Positions 1 through 5,767 of a stretch of DNA of 7,414 nucleotides are shown here, piece by piece. The DNA lies in contig DMPQ01000390.1 of assembly GCA_003455945.1 (NCBI GenBank), positions 1-7,414 of the forward strand, given 5' to 3'. Under the pieces are notes generated by a model. That model saw only the letters and a list, made by a program, of their open reading frames with translations. It made no database searches and had not been told where the DNA came from. Numbering within the stretch: position 1 is the first letter of the stretch; the number at the start of each line of letters is the position of its first letter. The stretch is from Planctomycetaceae bacterium. Its GTDB lineage: Bacteria > Planctomycetota > Planctomycetia > Pirellulales > Pirellulaceae. The position numbers and the translations under genes are program-made.

Positions 1-213
1 CCCCGGCTCGTCCCGAGCCGCGGGCGTGCGATGTCGACGCCGTTCGAGCTGCGCAGCGCGCCGTGCGCTCGGAGTCGCACGGCCGCGCGTCGGGGACGAC
101 GCGGGCCCACGTGGGGACGACGCGCGGACGTAGCAGCACACGGAGAACCCCTGCGCTTGGCGCTTCGGGCTGACGAGGCACGGCGAGCCCGACGACGAGG
201 CTCCTCGCTTGGC
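1..213. other. Gene-free edge region with a small hairpin and a short direct repeat
   Basis: No coding region is supported here. Open frames crossing this stretch run antisense into the hydrolase gene and have arginine/alanine/serine-rich translations typical of shadow frames. Two small structures are visible. A perfect 7-bp inverted repeat (CGGCTCG, loop TCC, CGAGCCG) lies at 4-20, without a T-tract on either side. A 12-base direct repeat GGGGACGACGCG lies at 92-103 and 113-124. Downstream of the hydrolase stop, on the minus strand, I see only a tight CGAGG/CCTCG fold and no T-tract, so no convincing intrinsic terminator for that gene. Confidence 0.5.
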
Positions 214-1596
214 TCATTGACTCTCGATCGTCGTGCAGAGCGAGAAGCGGATGCCGTCGACTTCGAAGAGCAGTTCGCAGTAGTGCGCCACATGGCCGTC
301 ACCGGGGAGCGGCAGATCGGCCGACCAGGCACTCTCGTCGCCGCCCCCTTCGGCTCCTGCCATCAGCGTCGATTCCCACCGTTCGTCGCGAAAGTCGAAA
401 TCGCTGCTGGTGGCCGACCACAGGCGGACCTGACTTGGCCGAATGTCGCACGAGACATGACGGCGGAGCTTGCCGTCGGCGGTCCGTTCGGTCCGCCAGG
501 CGAGCGCCGGTAGCTCGCGCCCGGTGGCGACATGCCGAACGAACGCCGCCAAGGTCGCCAGCGCCTGTTGCTGGCCCCCTTCCAGACCGTGACCGGCGTT
601 GGGGATCTGACAGACGAACTTCGGTCCGACCAGCTCGTTCCAATAGAAGCGGTTGGCATCGACCACCCAGTACGGATCGTTCGTGCCGTTGATCTGCAGC
701 TTCGGAATCGCCACGCGCGATCGGTAGGTGAACGGATCCATCATCACGCGCAGCTGCCGCTCGCGATCGGACTCGTCACCGAGCTTGATCAGCCCCTTGC
801 GCGTGTAGTCGGCGATCTGCTCGCTGAAGGCGCCCCAGGTGGCCATCTGATGGTCCATCTGCGGTCGGAAGTTGAGCACGTCGATCACGATCGGCGCCGT
901 CGCGACGATCCGCGAATCGACGACCGGCGCGAGCCAACTCGTCCAGCCTCGCTTCGATGCTCCCGAGATGACGTATCCCTCGACCTCACTCTGCCACTCG
1001 TCGGCGGCGATCCGGTCGAGCGCGTTCATCGCCTGCACGGCGCTCTTGACCATCGGAAAGAGCAGGGGCCAGTTCGGGTCCCCGGTCTCGAGATACTTGA
1101 GCCAGGTCTCGGTGATCAGATCGTCCTCGACCCGGTCGCCGAGCAGCGGCTGGTTCGGCACCTGCGAGAGGATCGCGACGCGGCATCCGGACAGATGAGC
1201 CAGCAGATTGCCGGTCGTCTCGTCGCGCGGCTTCGGCGGATCGCCGCTCTTGCCGCCGGTGACGAACAGGATGACGTGCTTGGGGAGTGTCAGCTACGCC
1301 GGCTCGTGCACCTGGAGCGAATGCTTCCAGACGATCTCCTGCCACGTCTGCGAGACGAGAAGATAGTCGGTGACGCTGCCGCCGGTCGGCAACTCGCGCC
1401 GCTCGACTCGGTCGCAGGCGAACGCCGCTTCCGGACGAGCCACGTAGTCGAAGAGCTCGGTCGGAAGCGGTTCCGATTCGGTCGCGCCGAGATCGACGGC
1501 GACCTCGGCCTCCTGGGCGACAAGTGACTGCGCGGACGCAGCGAGCGGCAACAGCATCAGTGCTGAGCAGAAGAACCGACGAGCGAACGACGGCAT
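214..1596 (-). pseudogene. PqaA-family (PhoPQ-activated pathogenicity-related) exported alpha/beta hydrolase, interrupted by one in-frame amber stop
   Basis: Reading 1596 to 214 in one frame gives 460 codons, close to the family's usual length, broken only by TAG at codon 101. The start ATG at 1596 gives a classical signal peptide (basic start, hydrophobic LMLLPLAASA, likely cleavage near residue 22). Family landmarks before the stop are LFDYVARPEAAF and SQTWQEIVWKHSLQVHEPA. Straight after it, still in frame, come VILFVTGGKSGDPP and VPNQPLLGD. The likely catalytic triad is present: Ser214 in SGASKRGW, Asp307 in NGTNDPYW and His336 in PNAGHGLEGG. The C-terminus keeps the family's beta-rich end (VRLWSATSSDFDFRDERW). 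No strong Shine-Dalgarno is visible. A restart at GTG 1161 would lose the signal peptide and the first core strands, so would hardly be functional. The natural substrate of this family is not established. The product would act in the periplasm or outside the cell. A sequencing error is a live alternative to true decay. Confidence 0.85.
1294..1296 (-). other. In-frame amber (TAG) codon inside the PqaA-like gene
   Basis: The plus strand reads CTA here, which is TAG on the coding strand, in the context GAG CCG GCG TAG CTG ACA. The frame is the same on both sides: the distance from ATG 1596 to the downstream GTG at 1161 is 435 bases, a multiple of three. No insertion or deletion is needed to restore the gene; one substitution suffices, for instance from GAG, CAG or AAG. 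This is a nonsense change, an error, or a readthrough site. Confidence 0.9.
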
Positions 1597-1627
1597 GCGA
1601 CACCGATCCGAAGTGAGATGAGGGGAA

Positions 1628-1649
1628 CCGGTCGGAACGAGCCGACCGG
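1628..1649 (-). other. Intercistronic hairpin between the two minus-strand genes
   Basis: A perfect 8-bp inverted repeat, CCGGTCGG and CCGACCGG with a 6-base loop, sits in the 75-base gap between the stop of the cytochrome-propeller gene (1672) and the start of the hydrolase (1596). On the minus-strand transcript it is followed by TTCCCCTC, not a true T-tract, so it is a weak terminator at best. It could instead be an mRNA-stabilising or processing element setting the ratio of the two cistrons. That role is inference; the repeat itself is directly visible. Confidence 0.5.
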
Positions 1650-1671
1650 AACCGCTCCGCTCGCTCGTCGA

Positions 1672-4600
1672 TCAGCGCCGTCGACTCGTTTCGGTCGACG
1701 ACTCGGGGCGAACGGCGATCGGCGCCGCCGTCCCTTGAGTCAGGAATGCCATCAGGTCCGTCACCTCTTCGCCCGAGAGCGAATCGATCAGACCGTCGGG
1801 CATCGAGGAGGTCGCGACCGGCTCGACCGCGTCGACATCCTCGGCAGCAATCGTCGTCTTCTCGCCGTCGGACTTCAACACCACGTAGTCGCCGTCGGAA
1901 TCGCGAGTGACCAGCCCGGCCACCTGCCGACCGTCGAGCGTCACGACCATCTGGGTCCGATACTGATCCGAGACGACCTTCGACGGATCGATGATCGCTT
2001 CGAGAATCTCGCGGCGCTGGAAGCGTCGCGCGATCGAAGTGAGATCGGGACCGATGCTCTCGCCCGAGTTGGCGTACCGGTGACAGGCGGCGCAGCGAGC
2101 CGATGCGAAGAGCTGCTTGCCGCGGCTGACCGACGCCTCGTCCGGCTGGCTCGCCTCGACGAGCGCCACCAGTTCCTCGAGATCCCAGCCGTCGGCCGAA
2201 GTCGGTTCGTCGATCGCGACTCGCGTCTCGCCCGGGAACTGCTTCACGAACCAGTCCTGCCACGATTCGAGCGAACGATCCCAAGGATCGCCGTCGATCG
2301 TCAGCTTCTCGCCCGACCAGTGCTCGAGCAGCCGGATCACGTCGGCCGATCCGTTCTCCTTCAGTCGAAGCCCGAGCTCGATCGCCGTGCGGAACTGATC
2401 CGCTTCGCTGGGACGACGATCGATCGACGCGAGCTTGGTCACGAGATCGCGAGCCATCGCTTCGTCGACTTCGCCCAGGCTGTCGACCAGATACTTCCAG
2501 TTCTCGCCGTCGGGCTGCTGAGCCAGACCGATCGCGACGGTGCCGCGCCGCTCGGGATCGCGTTCCCAGATGCGACGCAGGTAGGCCATCGACTTTTCAT
2601 CACCGCTCCGTCCGAGCACCGCGACGATGCCGATCTTCAGCTGCTTGAACGAATCGTCTTCGGTGTCGTAGGCGATCGTCCGCTCGTCGATGCCGCGGAT
2701 CAGCTCGACCGTTCGCTCGGGGAGCTGTTGCGGGAGGCGATAAAAGGCGCCGACCGCGGCATTGGGCCACCGATCCCCCTTGGCCAGGATCAGCGGAATC
2801 TCCTCGTCGGTCGCCGAGCGGCCGAGTTCCTTCGCCGCTTCCATCGCGTAGTAGGCGTAGCTTCCTCCGCCTTCGTTCAGTCGCGCCCGTTCGAGATAGC
2901 CGATCAGCGCCAGTCGCTGGTCGGAGGTCCAACCGGTCCGGATCGTCTGGAGCATCATCGCCACGTGGATCTTGTCCAGATCCGACGCGCCGCTCGATGC
3001 CAGGTACTCCGCGACCCGCTCGGCCCCTTCGGTCGACTTCAGGTAGGCGAGGATCTTGGCCAGCTCGCGGTTCATGATCGAGTTGCCCGAGGGGAACTCG
3101 TCGGCGATCGCTTCGGCAAACGCCGGGATCTCCGCCGGATCGACCTCGCCTCGCTCCAATGCCAGCTCGATCACGCGGAGCAGATCGACGAAGTTGCGAT
3201 CCGACACGAACCCCTGCATCAGTTCGGCGCTCCGCGCCAGCACGTCGTAGCTCGCGGCCAGACTCGGCTTGGCGATCATCGTCGCCACCGCGCACTGGAT
3301 GAACAGTCGATGATTGTCGGTCGCGAGCATCTCGTCGCGGTAGGTCGCCGGATCGAGGCGTTCGAGCAATCGCCGCCCCGCCCACGCCTCGGTACGATCG
3401 TCCGAAATCAGCAGTCGACGGATCGACGCGAACTCCGGTACCGCTCCGGCTCGCACCAGCCCTTCGGCCGCCTTGCGTCGAACCAACCGGTCCTCGTCGT
3501 CGAGCAGTTCGGTCAGCAGTTCGCGGCAACGATCGTCCGCTGCCAGTCCGAGCAGTTCGGCCGTCTTGGCTCGGACCTGCTCCGCCGGATCCTCGATCAG
3601 CAACGCCAGGAGCGCCGCATCGGGCTTCGGCCCGTAGAGCTGCAGCAGATCGAGGGCGCGTGTCCGGTAGTGAGCCGGATTCTCGGTCGCGAGCGCGACG
3701 CCGCGAATCCCCTGAGTCCACTCGTCGTCCATCTCGACGCGCAACCCCGCGACGCGCTGCCGCGCCCAAGCGGACTGCAGCTGCGGCTGGCGGATGACGC
3801 TCGTCAGATCGTCGCCGAGATCCTTGACCGAATCGGGAACGTTGCCCGTCCAAGTGATCCGATAGATCCCGCCGCTCGTGGCGCGGCCGCCGGTGGCGAA
3901 GTAGAGCGAACCGTCGGGACCGACATCCAGGTCGGTGACGTTCAGCGGCTCGCCGCGAATGAAGTCCTCGGTGTTGGCGATGTAGCCGGCTCCGCTGCGA
4001 CGCATCGTCACCGCCAGGATCCGCCCCTCGCTCCAGTCGCCGACGAAGAGCGCCCCCTGGTACTTCGCCGGGAACATGAAGTGGTCGTAAGAGACCATGC
4101 CGGTCGGCGAACCGCGGCCGGTCTCGGCGAGCGGCGGGAGCGAATCGACGTAGTAGTCGGGCCACTTCGACCAGCCGCTCCGCCACCCGAACTCCGCTCC
4201 CGAAACGACATGCAGCACGCGAGTCGGACGATACCAGGTCATCCCGATATCCGACTCCATGTCGCTGTCGTAGGTGAAGAGTTCGCCGTCGGCATTGAAT
4301 GCCAGGTCGTAGCAATTGCGGAGACCTGCAGCGACCAGTTCCAGACCGGTGCCGTCCAGCGCGCAGCGCACCACCGTGCCGCCGGGAGCCTTCACGCCGA
4401 CGGCGTGTCCCCCCGGATCCTCCATCTTCGGTTCGAGCAGATCCCCTTCGTAGGTCACGACGACCGGGCTGGTCGGCGCGAACGGAACCTGCGGCTTCGA
4501 GAAGTTGCCGATGATGCAGTAGATCATGCCGTCGGGACCGAGCGTCAGCCCGTGCGGACCGTGCTCGCCGAGCCCTCCGGTGAAGGCGATCAGACGCTCC

Positions 4601-5517
4601 GCCTTTTCGAGTTCGCCGTCCCGATCGACGTCGCTCAGCCGATACAGGCCGACGCCGTCGGGCCCTTGGCCGGTGACGAACAGATCGCCGTTGAGCGGCA
4701 ACAATCCCTGACAGCTCGAGACGAGCTTGCAGAAGACTCGCGGCTCGCCGAGCTTCGTCGGATCATCCTCGTCGGGCGAGGCGATCAGCAGCGGGCCCCC
4801 TTCCTGCGACAGGATCAGCTGCCCGAACTCGTTGAACGCGATGGCGATGACCGAACCGGTCTGAGGATCGTCCAGCAAGCGATCGACGCGAAACTCGCGC
4901 GAGATGCGGAACCGTTCGTGCTGATGCTGCAGCTGGACCGCGACTCCCTTGGCTCGATCCCACGGTTCGGTGCTGCCGAGCGGCCCGAAGGATTGAGCGG
5001 CCGGCCAGCGGCGGTCGTTGTAGATCGGCATCTGCCAAAGCGGGAGCGGTCGGTTGCTCGTCTTCCAGCCGTTGCCGGTCGAGAACGACTTCCAGCCGCC
5101 GTCGGCTTCCTTGACCTGCACCCGAGCGACGAGCGCAGCGGTCGTCCCTTCGGTGTTCTCGACCTTGATCGCGATGACATTCTTGCCTCGATCGAGCACG
5201 CTGCCGAGATCGTAGCGGTCGAGCTGGCGCGAGCCTTCCCCTTGACCGACGCGCCGTCCGTTGACGAACAGCTCGTAGCGATCGTCGGCCGCGATCGTCA
5301 TCTCGGCCTGCTCGGGCGTGCCGATCTGAAAGGTGCGGCGAAAGTAGCAGGCTCCCTCACCGACCCGGTCCTTCGCCACGCCGGCTGCCCAGATCCACTG
5401 GGCTTCCTGTGCGGCAAGGAACGTGGCCGAAGCCAACGCCATCGCGGCTCCGAGAACGCAGTGCTTCAGAATCGCGACATGCCCTCGCGATTCGCCTGCG
5501 GGACGGTTCCCATCCAT
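1672..5517 (-). CDS. Exported PVC-type dehydrogenase-like propeller protein with HEAT repeats and C-terminal c-type heme domain
   Basis: The product is 1281 residues from ATG 5517. GTG codons at 5568 and 5553 are in frame, and an AAGGAG lies at 5573-5568, but 14 bases from GTG 5553 and overlapping GTG 5568; ATG 5517 gives the better signal peptide (hydrophobic about 20-36, ending FLAAQEA). Domains in order: about 40-185, a beta-sandwich resembling the N-terminal sugar-binding domain of alpha-L-rhamnosidases (WIWAAG, FRRTF, YELFVNGRRVGQG); about 200-555, a glucose/sorbosone dehydrogenase-like propeller of the PVC type (GLRNCYDLAFNADGELFTYDSD near 398-420, then WYRPTRV); about 580-1010, HEAT-like helices; about 1130-1263, a Pirellula/Verrucomicrobium-type heme domain with CAACH at 1142-1146, GPDLTSIARRF, and Met1239 in SSMPDGL as likely axial ligand. 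It should act in the periplasm, where c-heme is attached. Electron transfer linked to carbohydrate oxidation is a reasonable inference; no substrate is known. It probably shares a transcript with the downstream hydrolase. Confidence 0.93.
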   Translation of the reverse strand: MDGNRPAGESRGHVAILKHCVLGAAMALASATFLAAQEAQWIWAAGVAKDRVGEGACYFRRTFQIGTPEQAEMTIAADDRYELFVNGRRVGQGEGSRQLDRYDLGSVLDRGKNVIAIKVENTEGTTAALVARVQVKEADGGWKSFSTGNGWKTSNRPLPLWQMPIYNDRRWPAAQSFGPLGSTEPWDRAKGVAVQLQHQHERFRISREFRVDRLLDDPQTGSVIAIAFNEFGQLILSQEGGPLLIASPDEDDPTKLGEPRVFCKLVSSCQGLLPLNGDLFVTGQGPDGVGLYRLSDVDRDGELEKAERLIAFTGGLGEHGPHGLTLGPDGMIYCIIGNFSKPQVPFAPTSPVVVTYEGDLLEPKMEDPGGHAVGVKAPGGTVVRCALDGTGLELVAAGLRNCYDLAFNADGELFTYDSDMESDIGMTWYRPTRVLHVVSGAEFGWRSGWSKWPDYYVDSLPPLAETGRGSPTGMVSYDHFMFPAKYQGALFVGDWSEGRILAVTMRRSGAGYIANTEDFIRGEPLNVTDLDVGPDGSLYFATGGRATSGGIYRITWTGNVPDSVKDLGDDLTSVIRQPQLQSAWARQRVAGLRVEMDDEWTQGIRGVALATENPAHYRTRALDLLQLYGPKPDAALLALLIEDPAEQVRAKTAELLGLAADDRCRELLTELLDDEDRLVRRKAAEGLVRAGAVPEFASIRRLLISDDRTEAWAGRRLLERLDPATYRDEMLATDNHRLFIQCAVATMIAKPSLAASYDVLARSAELMQGFVSDRNFVDLLRVIELALERGEVDPAEIPAFAEAIADEFPSGNSIMNRELAKILAYLKSTEGAERVAEYLASSGASDLDKIHVAMMLQTIRTGWTSDQRLALIGYLERARLNEGGGSYAYYAMEAAKELGRSATDEEIPLILAKGDRWPNAAVGAFYRLPQQLPERTVELIRGIDERTIAYDTEDDSFKQLKIGIVAVLGRSGDEKSMAYLRRIWERDPERRGTVAIGLAQQPDGENWKYLVDSLGEVDEAMARDLVTKLASIDRRPSEADQFRTAIELGLRLKENGSADVIRLLEHWSGEKLTIDGDPWDRSLESWQDWFVKQFPGETRVAIDEPTSADGWDLEELVALVEASQPDEASVSRGKQLFASARCAACHRYANSGESIGPDLTSIARRFQRREILEAIIDPSKVVSDQYRTQMVVTLDGRQVAGLVTRDSDGDYVVLKSDGEKTTIAAEDVDAVEPVATSSMPDGLIDSLSGEEVTDLMAFLTQGTAAPIAVRPESSTETSRRR

Positions 5518-5588
5518 GGTCGCTACCGTTCGCTGCTTCGGAAGATCGAACACTCGTCGCGAGCGCACTCCTTGCGCCCGCGCCCCGG

Positions 5589-5618
5589 AGAGTAGCAGGG
5601 AAGTCGAAAATCGGACAA
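5589..5618 (-). promoter_or_regulatory. Candidate sigma70-like promoter for the minus-strand transcription unit
   Basis: On the minus strand, TTGTCC (5618-5613) and TACTCT (5594-5589) are separated by 18 bases, each matching the -35 or -10 consensus at 4 of 6 positions. TGC directly precedes the -10, giving an extended TGn -10. Transcription would start near 5582, about 65 bases before ATG 5517. The position, between the insulating hairpin and the gene, is right. Matches of this quality arise by chance, and promoter rules in planctomycetes are poorly known. Confidence 0.35.
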
Positions 5619-5705
5619 GACGAATCCGGACGAACCGACGGGCAGATCGACCGGCGATGCTCGGCCCGTTCGCATCCCACGGTGTCCTTTCCGGCCATCG
5701 GGGTT

Positions 5706-5748
5706 AAAAAAGGGGGGACCCGGTCGAGTCGCGCTCGACGCCCCCTTT
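5706..5748 (-). terminator. Strong hairpin with T-tract on the minus strand, probable intrinsic terminator/insulator
   Basis: The outer stem pairs AAAGGGGG (5709-5716) with CCCCCTTT (5741-5748). An inner stem pairs GTCGAG (5723-5728) with CTCGAC (5734-5739) around the loop TCGCG. Read on the minus strand, the structure is followed by TTTTTT (5711-5706), the classic Rho-independent layout. It lies upstream of the candidate promoter for the minus-strand genes, so it would stop antisense transcripts from the truB side rather than attenuate the genes themselves. On the plus strand the same hairpin is followed by only three T and ends three bases before the Shine-Dalgarno of the truB fusion, so it could also shape that leader. 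Confidence 0.65.
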
Positions 5749-5751
5749 GCC

Positions 5752-5756
5752 AAGGA
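5752..5756 (+). promoter_or_regulatory. Shine-Dalgarno deciding the truB start
   Basis: AAGGA lies 11 bases before ATG 5768, an acceptable spacing. It supports this ATG over the in-frame TTG at 5747, which lies upstream of the AAGGA, within and just past the hairpin arm. The ATG start gives MLGFLNVDKPSG, matching where short bacterial TruB proteins begin. Confidence 0.65.
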
Positions 5757-5767
5757 CCTCGCCGCCG

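Noticed and set aside
4..20. Hairpin at the left edge as an intrinsic terminator
   Set aside because: Only 7 bp with a 3-base loop and no T-tract on either strand.
214..1161. The downstream hydrolase fragment as an independent gene starting at GTG 1161
   Set aside because: Homology-like sequence continues in frame upstream of 1161 to the amber codon and beyond. The start would remove the signal peptide and the first core strands, so it is the tail of a single interrupted gene.
532..1527. Plus-strand open frame antisense to the hydrolase
   Set aside because: It is in register with the hydrolase codons and its product has no recognisable motif; a codon-bias shadow.
986..2284. Minus-strand open frame of 432 codons spanning the end of the propeller gene and the start of the hydrolase
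   Set aside because: It is out of frame with both recognisable proteins, Arg/Ser-rich, and has no family features.
5518..5568. N-terminal extension of the propeller protein to GTG 5568
   Set aside because: The extra 17 residues add charged sequence before an already long signal-peptide n-region, and the AAGGAG overlaps the GTG itself. ATG 5517 is preferred, though GTG 5553 cannot be excluded.
1618..5595. Plus-strand open frame of 1325 codons antisense to the propeller gene
   Set aside because: Its codons are in exact register with the real gene, and its openness follows from missing TTA/CTA/TCA codons. The translation is Arg/Asp/Leu-rich and shows no domain.
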